Part shown: positions 1-11,026 of the stretch, in pieces
How positions within the stretch are numbered: the first letter of the stretch is position 1
Layout: each line of letters begins with the position of its first letter
DNA from: Tetrahymena thermophila SB210
Taxonomy: Eukaryota; Ciliophora; Oligohymenophorea; Hymenostomatida; Tetrahymenidae
Direction: 5' to 3'
Assembly (NCBI RefSeq): GCF_000189635.1
Contig: NW_002476342.1
Span: forward strand, 62,001-126,000
DNA length: 64,000 bases
The notes under the pieces: generated by a model
What the model was told of the DNA's origin: nothing
Seen by the model: only the letters and a program-made list of their open reading frames with translations
The model's database searches: none
Position numbers and translations under genes: made by a program

Positions 1-1132
1 AATACGAAATAATAAGATTTATTAATAATAAAAGCAAATTTTGAAAATAAAATAATGAGTTAAATTAACAAAGAAGGAACAATAAAAAGAAAGATAAAAA
101 TGAACTTTATTGTTTTTAATTAGTTTTTATATTTAAAAATATCACAATCCAAAACAAATAAACTGTTTTTACTAAAGCTCAAGTGTCAAATATGAGAGAT
201 TAATGCAATTTGCTAAAGCAGAACCTAAATCTGATACACCCTTTGCACCAATTTTATTGCTACTTTTTAATATTGAAGATAAAATTAAATAAATAGTAAA
301 TTAGAAGGAAAAAATGAAGAAAAAAAATGAAATAATAAGATTAATTAATAATTAGTAAATTTAATAAAGAAGGAACAACAAATCAATACAAGCAAAATAA
401 AAGAAAAAGAAAAAATAGGCTTTATTATTTTAAATTAGTTTTTATATTTAAAAATACCACAATCCAAAATAAATAAACTGATTTACCGAAGATTAAGTGT
501 CAGATTTGAGAGATTAATGCAATTTGCTAAAGCAGAACCTAAGCCTGATGCACCCATTTCACCAATTTTATTGCCACTTTTTTAATATTGAAAAAAAATA
601 ATTAAATTGTAAATTAGAAGGAAAAATGAAGAAATAATATGAAATAATAAGATTAATTAAATTAACAATAAATGAAAAAAAGCAATGAAAATAAAAAGAA
701 AAATAAAATAAATCAAATAATTTAAAAGAAATTTAATGTTTTAAATTAATTTTACTAATTAAAATAGCAAAAAAATATACATTAATAAAAAATGAATAAT
801 AAATAATTAAAATTTGAAATGAAAATTAAGTTAAAATAGCTAAAAAATTTTTGTTTAAATAAAAATTAATGAATAATGAAATATGAGAATTTCTATTAGA
901 AAAGATATTTTTTAAAATAAATTGAAAGTTAAATATATATAAATTATTAATAATAATAAAAATAGTATAAATTAATAAAATATACATCAGATCAATATGG
1001 AGTTCCTAATGAGATAAAAGCGAAGAGTTTAAAAACTTTTTTTTATTAATTTATATTAATTTAAAGGATATTAATAAAAAATAAAATAATTACCTCTTAT
1101 AATTCTTTGTAATGTTTAATCTATTATATCAT
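1..1132 (-). CDS. LRR protein gene A (5' part; runs off the left edge)
   Basis: Exons in transcript order: 1132-1094, 1005-986, 576-487, 262-173; more must lie beyond position 1. Exon 1 encodes 13 residues beginning MIQQIK, the 20-nt exon 2 encodes ELHIDL, and each 90-nt exon encodes one 30-residue leucine-rich repeat (core IGAKGVSDLGSALANCINLS). Phases are consistent: exon 1 ends in phase 0, all later exons run from phase 2 to phase 2. Several in-frame TAA/TAG codons require the ciliate code. The gene is divergent from gene B and shares its first exon, intron layout and upstream DNA, so the two arose by an inverted duplication. The 409-nt intron 577-985 shows no LRR exon. The repeat resembles ribonuclease-inhibitor-type LRRs, which usually bind other proteins; the real partner is unknown. 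No signal peptide or membrane segment is visible in this part. Confidence 0.75.
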
Positions 1133-2161
1133 TTATTTATTTTTTTCAAAAATATTATTTAGAAATTTAAGGAATTTAATTAATTATAAATGGATAAAGA
1201 GAACAAATAAAATATAATAATTAATTATCAAATATTAATCAATTAATAAATTTGCTTTTATGAAGAGATATTGCAGAAAAATTAATTTAACATTAATTAT
1301 TTAATCTTAATATGTATTTAAAACATATATTTAAAAATATAATAAGAATTAGAGATGCGTAGTTAGTCATATTTTAAAAAATTCTAGTAATTAATTATGA
1401 TAAACAATAAATAAGTACAATACATACTTGCAAATTATGTTATTTGTATTTATATGAAGATATTTTTTTTTATATATAAATATTTCGTAAAAATGATTTA
1501 AAATTTTTTAAAACATGTATAATCATAAATTTATATATTTATTTTAATAATTCTTTTTCAAATATTAATTAAATTACTTAAGCGCTTCCAAGATTACTTT
1601 TCTTGCGGTAACACTACCACAAGTATTTTAATCTGGAAGCGCTATAAATTATTAATTAATTATAATTCTATTATAAAATAAATAAATAAATTAGATTTTT
1701 TAATAAATAAATATATAAATAAAAAATATATTTCATAATAAGTGGCAGGCAAACCATGAAATTTTTGTATTGCATCATGCTATAATTAGAGATATTATAA
1801 ATATTCCTAAAATTACAGAGATAAAACAAACAGAAAAATCTACTTATAAACATTATTTTAATAATATTTAAGAACATTAACTACTAGGTTTTTTTCAAAT
1901 ATGACTAAATAAATAACTGGCCGTTTCTAATTCCTGCTATATTTATTTTTAAATATATGTTTTAAATATAAATATTAAGTTTAAAAAGTGAATGTTAAAT
2001 TAATATTTCTGTGATATCTCTTCATAAAACCAAATTTATAAGTTAATATTTGATAATTAATTAATTTTTTTTTTATTTGTTCTTTTTATCCATTTATAAT
2101 TAATTAATTAATTAATCAAATTTCATAAGTTGCTATTCAATATCTTTGAAAAGAAAAATAA
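1133..2161. promoter_or_regulatory. Divergent intergenic region built as a large inverted repeat
   Basis: About 1 kb separates the start codons of genes A and B. The ~270-300 bp upstream of each start are recognisably the same sequence in opposite orientation (for example the block around 1180-1340 against 1960-2110), and a third diverged copy precedes gene C (about 5815-6069). Shared marks include a TGATATCTCTT block, an AATTAATTAATT run and the conserved run-in to the ATG. These are the likely promoters. The unique centre, about 1400-1870, contains the hairpin listed separately and otherwise no gene I can support. Confidence 0.6.
1581..1643. other. 63-nt perfect-arm hairpin at the centre of the LRR inverted repeat
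   Basis: Nine bases AGCGCTTCC (1581-1589) pair perfectly with GGAAGCGCT (1635-1643). After one bulged A, six more pairs follow (AGATTA 1591-1596 with TAATCT 1629-1634). Inside, CTTG/CAAG and GGT/ACC form a small inner stem with a six-base loop. The G+C-rich stem stands out sharply from its background. It does not fold as a tRNA. It could be a structured RNA, a cruciform at the inversion point, or a remnant of a small inverted-repeat element. Confidence 0.5.
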
Positions 2162-5100
2162 ATGATATAATAGATTAAAGAATATTACGAATTAGAAGAA
2201 GTAATTATTAATTTTTTTATTAATATATTTTAAATTTATATAAATTAATAAAAAAGTTTTTAAGCTCTTCACTTTTATCTTATTAGGTTCTCCGTATTTA
2301 TCTGAGGTATATTTAATTAAAAAATATTATTTTTATTATTATTATTATTTTTTTTATATTTAATTTTCAATTTATTTAAATAAATAATTTTTATAAAAGA
2401 AATTATCATCATCATTATTTATTTATTGATTTTTATTAAAACTATAATTTTTTAGCTATTTTAACTTAATTTTCATTTAAATTTTTAATTATTTATTTAT
2501 TATTCATTTTTTATTATTTGATATTTTTTCTTCATTTTTGCTATTAAAACTTACAATTAATAAAAGCTATTTATTTGTTTTACATTGTAATATTTTTAAT
2601 TATAAAAGTTAATTTAAAATATTAAAGTTCTTTTAATTTATTTGATTTGTTTTCCTTTTCTTTTTATTATGATTTCTTATTTTTTCATTCTTTCTTTGTT
2701 AATTTTATTAATTAATCTTATTATTTCATATTTTTTCTTCATTTTTTCCTTCTAATTAACTATAGTGAAATACCTATTTAATTTCATTCTAAATAACATT
2801 ATAAATAAAGCTAATTTTTAGAAAGCATAAAATATAATTTTTTTTGAAAAATATAAATTTTTAAAACCTAGGATGGAAAAAGTTTCATAAAAAATATTTA
2901 AAATTTAAATTTTATAAAGTTTGAGCTTGTATACTTTCCCGAATAAATGTAGCCAATAATTTATGAAACCCCCCCATTTTTTTTTATTTTGAAATTTAAT
3001 AACTTTCACCTAATTTTAGTGATATTGGTATTGGTGATGAAGGTGTATCAGGCTTAGGTTCTGGTTTAGCAAAATGCATTAATCTCTCAAATTTGACACT
3101 TGACCTTAGGTAAAAACAGTTTATTTGTTTTGGATTGTGATATTTTTAATTATAAAAACTAATTAAAAACAATAAAGCTTTTTTTTCTTTTTCTTTTTAT
3201 TGTGCTTGCTTTTTTTTGTTTTTTCTTTGTTAATTTAAAAATTCATCATTTTATTTTCAACTTTTGCTTTTATTTTTAATTAATTAACTAATCTTAATAT
3301 TTCATATTTTTTAATAATTTTTTCCTTCTAATTAACTATTTAATGATATATCTTTTCTTCAATATTTCAAAAGGAACAGTAAAATTGGTGATGAAGGTGC
3401 ATCAGGCTTAGGTTCTGCTTTAGCAAAATGCATTGATCTCTCAAATTTGACACTTGACCTTGGGTAAAAACAGTTTATTTGTTTTGGATTATGATATTTT
3501 TAATTATAAAAACTAATTAAAAACAATAAAGCTCTTTTTTCTTTTTCTTTTTATTGTGCTTGCTTTTTTTTGTTTTTTCTTTGTTAATTTAAAAATTCAT
3601 CATTTTATATTCAACTTTTGCTTTTATTTTTAATTAATTAACTAATCTTAATATTTCATATTTTTTAATAATTTTTTCCTTCTAATTAACTATTTAATGA
3701 TATATCTTTTTTTCAATATTTAAAAAGTTGGAATTAAATTGGTGATGAAGGTGCATCAGGCTTATGTTCTGGTTTAGCAAAATGCATTAATCTCTCAAAT
3801 TTGACACTTTACCTTACGTAAAAACAGTTTATTTGTTTTAGATTGTGATATTTTTAATTATAAAAACTAATTAAAAACAATAAAGCTCTTTTTTCTTTTT
3901 CTTTTTATTGTGCTTGCTTTTTTTGTTTTTTCTTTGTTAATTTAAAAATTCATCATTTTATTTTCAACTTTTGCTTTTATTTTTAATTAATTAACTAATC
4001 TTAATATTTCATATTTTTTCTTCATTTTTTCCTTCTAATTAACTATTTAATGATATATCTTTTCTTCAATATTTAAAAAGTAAAAATAAAATTAGTGCAA
4101 TGGGTGCATTAGGCTTAGGTTCTGCTTTAGCAAAATGCATTAATCTCTCAAATTTGACACTTAACCTTTCGTAAAAACAGTTTCTTTGTTTTGGATTATT
4201 ATATTTTTAATTCTTTGTTAACCCCTTAGAATCAGGGGAGCTAACTTTTGAATGTTTATGAATTTTATAAAATTCTGTGTTTATATGAAAATAATTAATA
4301 ATTTTGATTTCTTTATTTTAAAGGTGAAAAACTCCCCCAGTCGAAAGGGTTAATTTAAAAACTCATCATTTTATTTTCAACTTTTGCTTTTATTATTAAT
4401 TAACTAATCTTAATATTTCATATTTTTTAATAATTTTTTCCTTCTAATTAACTATTTAATGATATATCTTTTTTTCAATATTTAAAAAGTTGGAATTAAA
4501 TTGGTGATGAAGGTGCATCAGGCTTAGGTTCTGCTTTAGCAAAATGCATTAATCTCTCAAATTTGACACTTTACCTTAGGTAAAAACAGTTTATTTGTTT
4601 TGGATTGTGATATTTTTAATTATAAAAACTAATTAAAAACAGTAAAGCTCTTTTTTCTTTTTCTTTTTATCATGCTTGCTTTTTTTTTATTTTTTCTTTG
4701 TTAATTTAAAAACTCATCATTTTATTTTCAACTTTTGTTTTTTATATTAATTAATTAATCTTATTATTTCATATTTTTCTTCATTTTTTCCTTCTAATTA
4801 ACTATTTAATGATATATTATTTCTTCAATATTTAAAAAGTTCTAATTAAATTGGTGATGAAGGTGCATCAGGCTTAGGTTATGCTTTAGCAAAATGCATT
4901 AAACTCTCAAATTTGAAAATTTTGAGACTTAATCTTGGGTAAAAACAGTTTATTTGTTTTGGATTGTGATATTTTATACAAAAAAAATGAGAATAAAACA
5001 AAAAAGCTCTTTAAATTTATCTGATAGCTTTTATTTATTTTATTTTTTTATCTTTTTTATTCCACAAATATTATTTTATTTATTAATTTAAAGAATAATT

Positions 5101-5253
5101 TTTAATTTAAAAGTTTATTCTATTTTGATATTTATTTTAAAATTTACACAAATTTATTTTAAAATTTTTAGCGATTTGAATAAATCATAAAAATTCAAAG
5201 TAATAAGCAAGTGTCTTAAATCAAAAAGATTAGTTGTCTTTAATCACAATTGA
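2162..5253 (+). CDS. LRR protein gene B, 229 aa, nine exons
   Basis: Exons: 2162-2200, 2287-2306, 3020-3109, 3374-3463, 3728-3817, 4081-4170, 4490-4579, 4840-4938, 5172-5253; 690 nt, 230 codons with the TGA. Exon 1 reads MIQQIKEYYELEE. Six LRR exons follow with the core IGDEGASGLGSALAKCINLS; the last is 99 nt and has a more canonical NLKILRLNLG strand. The terminal exon ends with KCLKSKRLVVFNHN, a capping segment also seen in gene C. All internal LRR exons are phase 2/2, so any number can be added or skipped without a frameshift. Units 3020, 3374 and 3728 are spaced 354 bp and their introns are nearly identical, pointing to very recent duplication. Intron 2 is long (2307-3019) and contains an extra insert. 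Likely a cytosolic protein-binding LRR protein; specific role unknown. Confidence 0.8.
2764..3000. other. Extra non-repeat segment in intron 2 of gene B
   Basis: The usual intron sequence is followed to about 2763 (TCTAATTAACTAT) and is then replaced by ~240 bp absent from every other copy of the intron, including a CCCCCCC tract followed by a T run near 2968-2985. It ends just before the unusual acceptor of exon 3020. No terminal repeats are clear. It may be an old insertion or a piece of unique intron kept in this copy only. Confidence 0.35.
3020..5171 (+). repeat. Tandem intron+LRR-exon units of gene B
   Basis: Six units, each a 90-nt (once 99-nt) LRR exon followed by a ~260-nt intron that begins GTAAAAACAG and ends in CAATATTTAAAAAG. 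Unit starts are at 3020, 3374, 3728, 4081, 4490 and 4840. Intron and exon are about equally conserved between neighbours, so the duplicated unit is the whole intron+exon block, not just the coding repeat. Confidence 0.85.
4218..4353. mobile_element. TTAA-flanked mini-element with terminal inverted repeats (piggyBac-like)
   Basis: Inside an intron of gene B the common sequence CTTTG-TTAA-TTTAAAA is split. It reads TTAA (4218-4221), then CCCCTTAGAATCAGGGGAG at the left end, and the right end reads CTCCCCCAGTCGAAAGGG followed by TTAA (4350-4353). The two ends are imperfect inverted repeats of ~20 bp and TTAA is duplicated, the hallmark of piggyBac-type insertion. Only ~130 bp long, it has no coding capacity. 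Tetrahymena is known to use domesticated piggyBac transposases for precise excision of some germline elements, so this may be a related MITE or a germline-type eliminated sequence. About 85 bp of normal intron next to it is missing. Confidence 0.6.
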
Positions 5254-6069
5254 TAAATAACTGGTGAAAAAAGGATTAATAAATATAAAATGTTTGAATA
5301 ATATTATATATTTTATTATTTAATATTTTGAAAAAGTGTTTTTAACCTAAAATATAAATAGATAGATAAATAGATTTTATTATTGATTTTATATTTATAA
5401 ATATCATTCTTATTTTTGTGTATAAATAAATTATTTATTTATAAAAAATAAAAAAATTAAATCCTCCTAAGCAAACCCTCTGGTTTCTCCAAAAAGGATC
5501 AAATTATTTGAAACTTTTAGTGTTATTTTACAGAGAATTTACAATCGGAGCATTTATGGGCCAATAGGTAGAAGAAAAAAAATATTCTACCTATTAAGCC
5601 TAATTTTTCGCCCTCCAAACATTTCGCCTGGAGGGTAATTATTAAAATACTATATAAAAAAACTTTTTTTAACAAATTTTTAAAATTTTTTAAGCTTTTG
5701 TAAAAGTTATAATTTTTCTAAAATTAATTGTCTTTAAAAAATGTAAGATTTAAAAATATGAAAATTAATTTAATTAAAAAAATAAGCGTAAATACTTCTA
5801 AAATATATCTTACTCATTATCCTTTATATCCAATCTCTATCTAGTACCTACTTTATTTTTAAGTTCACATTTTAAATAGTAATATTAAGGTTTAAAAATA
5901 AATGAGTGTTACAATCAATAACTAACTAACTATTCTATGATATCTCTTTCTAAAAGCAAATTTATAAATTCATATAATTAATTTTTCTTTTTATTCACTT
6001 ATAATAAATTAATTAATTAATTAATTAAATTTGGATAAATTGAAATTCAATATTTTAGAAAAAAAATAA
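5254..6069. other. Intergenic region between LRR genes B and C
   Basis: No coding exon seen. The left half carries a cluster of unusually G+C-rich short hairpins (5461-5635, listed separately). The right part, from about 5815, is a diverged copy of the upstream block of genes A and B and is the probable promoter of gene C. Confidence 0.55.
5461..5635. ncRNA. Candidate structured RNA: cluster of three short hairpins
   Basis: Three inverted repeats lie in a row in A/T-rich DNA. ATCCT/AGGAT encloses AAACC-CTCT-GGTTT (5461-5499). A perfect 11-bp stem AATAGGTAGAA/TTCTACCTATT has an 11-base loop (5563-5595). CCCTCCA/TGGAGGG has an 11-base loop (5611-5635). The local base composition is clearly higher in G+C than the surroundings. 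Neither strand can be preferred, and I do not recognise a known RNA family; it could equally be decayed mobile-element ends. Confidence 0.3.
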
Positions 6070-9000
6070 ATGATATAATAGATTACATATTACAACAGAT
6101 TATAAGAAGTAATTATTTATTTTTTTATGAAAAAGCTTTAAATTTATTTTTATTAATATAAAAAGTTTTAAAATTCTTCATTTTAATCTCATTAGGCTGT
6201 TCATATTGACTTGAGGTATATTTAATTTATAAATAATAATATTATTAACATTCACTACATATTTAACCTCCAGTTTATTTAAAATATTACATAATATTTT
6301 TTTTTATATTTAATTTTTAATTTATTTATAAAGTAATTTTCAATAGAAATTCTCATCAATATTTATTGATTTTTACTTAATAAAATATTTTTTTAGCTAT
6401 TTTAACTTAATTTTCATTTCAATTTTTAATTATTCATTCAATATTGATTTTTTATCATTTAATATTTTTTCTAGATTTTTTGCTATAAACGCTTATATTT
6501 GATAAAAAGAGTTTATTTGTTTTGGATTGTGATATTTATAATTATAAAATCCCATTTAAAACAATAAAGATCTATTAATTTATTTGATTTCTTTTTCTTT
6601 TTATCGTGCTTATTTTTTTTCTTTTTTATTTGCTAATTTAACTCATTTAAACTTTTACTTTTATTAATTAATCTTATTTTTTCATCATTTTTTCTTTCAA
6701 ATTAATTGACTAATTAATTTTTTTATATTTTCTTCAATATTTAAAAAGTTTCAATTGTATTGATCAAGATGCATCAGGCTTAAGTTCTGCTTTAGTAAAT
6801 TGCACTAATCTCTCAAATTTGACACTTCATCTTGGGTAAAAGCAGTTTATTTGTTTAGGATTATGATATTTTTAATTAAAAAATCTATTTTAAAACAATA
6901 AAGATATGCTTATTTACTTGATTTATTTTTCTTTTTCTTTTTATTATGCTTACATTTTTTCTTTTTTCTTTTCTAGCTCACTATTTTATTTTATTTTCAA
7001 CTTTTATATATATTTTATTATTAATTAATCTTATTATTTCATATTTTTTCTTCATTTTTTCCTCCTAATTAACTAATTAATTTTTAATTTTCTCTTAAAA
7101 AAGTGAAAATGAAATTGGTGATTAAAGTGCATCAGACTTAGGTTCTGCTTTAGCAAATTGCACCAATCTCTCAAATTTGACACTTAATTTAGGGTAAAAA
7201 GAGTTTATTTGTTTTGGATTGTGATATTTTTAATTAAAAAACCTATTTTAAAATAATAAAGATCTTCTAATTTATTTGAATTATTTTTCTTTTTGTATTT
7301 ATTGTGTTTTCATTTTTTCTTTTTTGTTTACTAATCATATTTTTCTTTTATTATTAATTAATCTTATAATTTCATGTTTTTTCTTCATTTTTTCCTTCTA
7401 ATTAACTAATTAATTATATATATATTTTCTCTTCAAAATTTAAAAAGTGCCAATTAAATTGGTGCAATTGGTGCATCAGGCTTAGGTTCTGCCTTAGTAA
7501 ATTGCAGAAATCTCTCAAATTTGACACTTGATCTAGGGTAAAAAGAGTTTATTTATTTTGATTTAAAGCAATAAAGATCTTTTAATTTTTTTGAATTATT
7601 TTCTTTTTCTTTTTTCTTTGCTAACTCATTATTTTATTTTATTTTATTTTCAAAATTTACTTTTATTATTGAATGATCTTATTATTTTATATTTTTTCTT
7701 CATTTTTCCCTTCTAATTAATTTAATTAATTAATTATATATATTCTCTACAATATTTAAAAAGTAACAATTAAATTGGTGATTAAGGTACATCAGGCTTA
7801 GGTTCTGCTTTAGCAAATTGCACTAATCTCTCAAATTTGACACTTATCTTAGGGTAAAAAGAGTTTATTTGTTTTGGATTGTGATATTTTTAATTAAAAA
7901 ACCTATTTTAAAATAATAAAGATCTTTTAATTTATTTGAATTATTTTTCATTTTCTATTTATTGTGCTTGCATTTTTTCTTTTTCTTTGCTAATTTAACT
8001 CATTATTTTATTTTATTTTTAAATTTTATTTTTATTATTAATTAATCTATCTTATCATTTCATATTTTATCTTCATTTTTTCCTTCTAATCAACTAATAA
8101 ATTATATATATATTTTCTCTTCAAAATTGAAAAAGTTCGAATAAAATTGGTAATGAAGGTGCACCAGGCTTAGGTCCTGCTTTAGCAAATTGCACTAATC
8201 TCTCAAATTTGACACTTGACCTAAGGTAAAAAGAATTTATTTGTTTTGGATTGTGATATTTTTTATTATAAAAACTAATTTAAAACAATAATGATCTTTT
8301 AATTTATTTGAATTATTTTTCTTTTTTCATTTTATTTTGCTTCCTTTTTTTTTCTTTGATAGTTTAACTCATTATTTTATTTTATTTTAACTTTTATTAT
8401 GAATTAATCTTATTTATTATTTCTTATTTTTTGTTCATTTTTTCTTTCTAATTAACTAATTATAATATATTTTCTCTTCAATATTTAAAAAGTTACAATT
8501 AAATTGGTGCAATTAGTGCATAACAATTAGGTTCTGCTTTAGCAAATTCCACTAATCTCTCAAAATTGACACTTAATCTTCAGTAAAAAGAGTTTATTTG
8601 TTTTGGATTGTGATATTTTTAATTATAAAACCTATTTTAAAACAATAAAGAACTTTTAATTTATTTGAATTATTTTTCTTTTTGTTTTTATTGTGCTTGC
8701 TTTTTTCTTTTTCTTTACTAATTTTACTTATTGTTTTATTTTAACTTTTACTTTTATTATTAATAAATCTTACTATTTCATATTTTTTCTTCATTTTTTC
8801 CTTCTAATTAACTAATTAATTATATATTTTTTTTCTCTCCAATATTTAAAAAGTGACAATTAAATTGGTGATAGAATAGAATAGAATAGAAATACTCGCA
8901 CATATAAATGCACTCAGAATACATCTTAATTTTAATTTTTATAATGTTTATAATTATATTATTATATATATGTTGATTTGGAATAAAGGAATAGCGGAAT

Positions 9001-11026
9001 AAAGGAATAGCAGAATAAAAGAATAACAGATTAAAACAATAAAGAACTTTTAATTTATTTGAATTATTTTTTGTTTTGTTTTTATTATGCCTGCTTTTTT
9101 ATTTTTTTCTTTGCTAATTTAACTCATTATTTTATTTTCATCTTTTACTTTTATTATTAATTAATCTTATTATTTCTTATTTTTTCTTCATTATTTCTTT
9201 ATATTAATTATATATTTACTCTTTAATATTTAAAAAGTTTCAATAATATTGGTGCAATTGGTGTATCATGCTTAGGTTCTGCTTTAGCAACTTGCACTAA
9301 TCTCACAAATTTGACACTTGAACTTTAGTAAAAAGAGTTCATTTTTTTTGAATTGTGATATTTTAAATTATAAAAACTAATTTAAAACAATAAAGATATG
9401 CTAATTTATTTGATTTATTTTTCTTTTTGTTTTTATTGTGCTTGCGTTTTTCTTTTTTATTTTCTAATTTAACTCATTATTTTATTTTATTTTCAACTTT
9501 TACTTTTATTATATATTAATCTTATTATTTCTTCATTTTTTCCTTCTAATTAACTAATTATATATATATTTTTTTTTTCTATTCAATATTTAAAAAGTGA
9601 AAATTAAATTGGTGACGAAGGTGCATCAGGCTTAGGTTCTGCTTTAGCAAATTGCTCTAATCTCTCAAAATTGGCACTTGACCTAGGGTAAAAAGAGTTT
9701 ATTTATTGGGTTGTGATATTTTTAATTATAAAACCTATTTTAAAATAGTAATGATCTTTTAATTTATTTGATTTATTTTTCTTTTTGTTTTTATTGTGCT
9801 AGGTTTTTTTCTTTTTTCTTTGCTAATTTATTTAACTCATTATTTTATTTTATTTTATTTTCAACTTTTACTTTTATTATTAAATAATCATATTATTTCA
9901 TATATTTTCTTCATCGTTTCCTTCTAAATAACATATTAATTATATGTTTTCACTTCAATATTTAAAAAGTCTCAATTAAATTGGTGATGAAGGTGCATCA
10001 GGCTTAGGCTCTGCTTTAGCAAATTGCTCTAATCTCTCAAAATTGACACTTGAGCTTTAGTAAAAACAGTTTATTTGTTTTGGATTGTGATATTTTTAAT
10101 TATAAAACTTATTTTAAAACAATAAAGATCTTTTAATTTAATTGATTTATTTTTCTTTTTTCTTTGCTAATTTAATTTATTATTTTATTTTAAACTTTTA
10201 CTTTTATAATTAATTAATCATATTATTTCATATTTTTTCCTTCTAAATAACATATTAATTATATATTTTCTCTTCAAAACTTAAAAAGTCTCAATTAAAT
10301 TGGTGATGAAGGTGCATCAAGCTTAGGTTCTGCTTTAGCAACTTGCACGAATCTCACAAATTTGACACTTTACCTTAAGTAAAAAGAGTTTATTAGTTTC
10401 AGATTGTGATATTTTTAATTATAAAAACTATTAAAACAATAAACATCTTTTAATTTATTTGATATATTTTTCTTTTTATTGTGCTTGCATTTTTTATTTT
10501 TATTTTTTGCTAATTTAACTCATTATTTTATTTTCATCTTTTACTTTTATTATTAATTAATTAATCTTATTATTTCATATATTTTCTACATTTTTTCCTT
10601 CTAATTAATTATGTATTTTCTATTCAATATTTAAAAAGTGAAAATGAAATTGGTGATTAAGGTTCATCAGACTTATGTTCTGCTTTAGCAAGTTGCACTA
10701 ATCTCTCAAATTTGACACTTGACCTAGTGTAAAAATAGTTATTTGTTTTTAATTGTGATATTTTTAATTATAAAAGCTAACTTAAAACAATAAAGATCTT
10801 TTAATTTATTTGATTTATTTTTCTTTATCATTTTTATTCTGCTAATGTTTTTTATTTATTAATTTAAGAAATAATTTTTAATTAAAAAATTTATTTTATT
10901 TAATAATAATTTGAAATTTACACTAATATATAATAAAAGTTTAACCAAATGAATGAATCATAAGAATTCAAAATAAAAAGCAAATGTCTTAAATCAAAAA
11001 GATTAGTATTCTTTGAAATAATATGA
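6070..11026 (+). CDS. LRR protein gene C, about 363 aa, fourteen exons
   Basis: Exons: 6070-6108, 6196-6215, 6749-6835 (87 nt), 7104-7193, 7448-7537, 7764-7853, 8136-8225, 8493-8582, 9238-9327, 9598-9687, 9970-10059, 10289-10378, 10639-10728, 10981-11026. The chain is 1,092 nt, 364 codons with TGA. Exon 1 reads MIQQITYYNRLQE. Eleven intact LRR exons carry the same 30-residue repeat as gene B. A twelfth exon at 8854 is broken by an insertion and must be skipped; the uniform exon phase allows this. The terminal exon has drifted: the acceptor equivalent to gene B's (AG at 10938-10939) would hit a TGA after three codons, whereas using AG at 10979-10980 restores frame and gives KCLKSKRLVFFEII. So the gene is either functional with a shifted acceptor or recently damaged at its 3' end. 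Upstream DNA matches that of genes A and B. Confidence 0.7.
6749..10938 (+). repeat. Tandem intron+LRR-exon units of gene C
   Basis: Twelve units start at 6749, 7104, 7448, 7764, 8136, 8493, 8854 (broken), 9238, 9598, 9970, 10289 and 10639, with spacings of roughly 315-385 bp. Introns are homologous to those of gene B but more diverged among themselves, so this array is older than gene B's central units. Confidence 0.85.
8854..9030 (+). pseudogene. Broken LRR exon with AGAAT-repeat insertion
   Basis: The exon begins normally (ACAATTAAATTGGTGAT, 8856-8872) and then turns into GAATAGAATAGAATAGAA and ~160 bp of foreign sequence ending in GGAATAAAGGAATAGC-type repeats, after which the normal intron resumes at about 9031. 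The 3' two-thirds of the LRR exon and its donor site are gone. Both ends of the insert are purine-rich AGAAT-like short repeats in the same orientation, so slippage-prone filler or a repair patch is as likely as a transposon. Confidence 0.6.

Noticed and set aside
1671..1877. 68-codon Leu/Tyr/Ile-rich minus-strand frame in the LRR inverted-repeat centre.
   Set aside because: Composition is just translated A/T-rich DNA; no conserved counterpart upstream of gene C.
1..11026. Reading the left-end array as a CRISPR or satellite because of its regular ~354-bp period.
   Set aside because: The repeated block holds an open 90-nt LRR exon with splice sites in constant phase, which explains the period.
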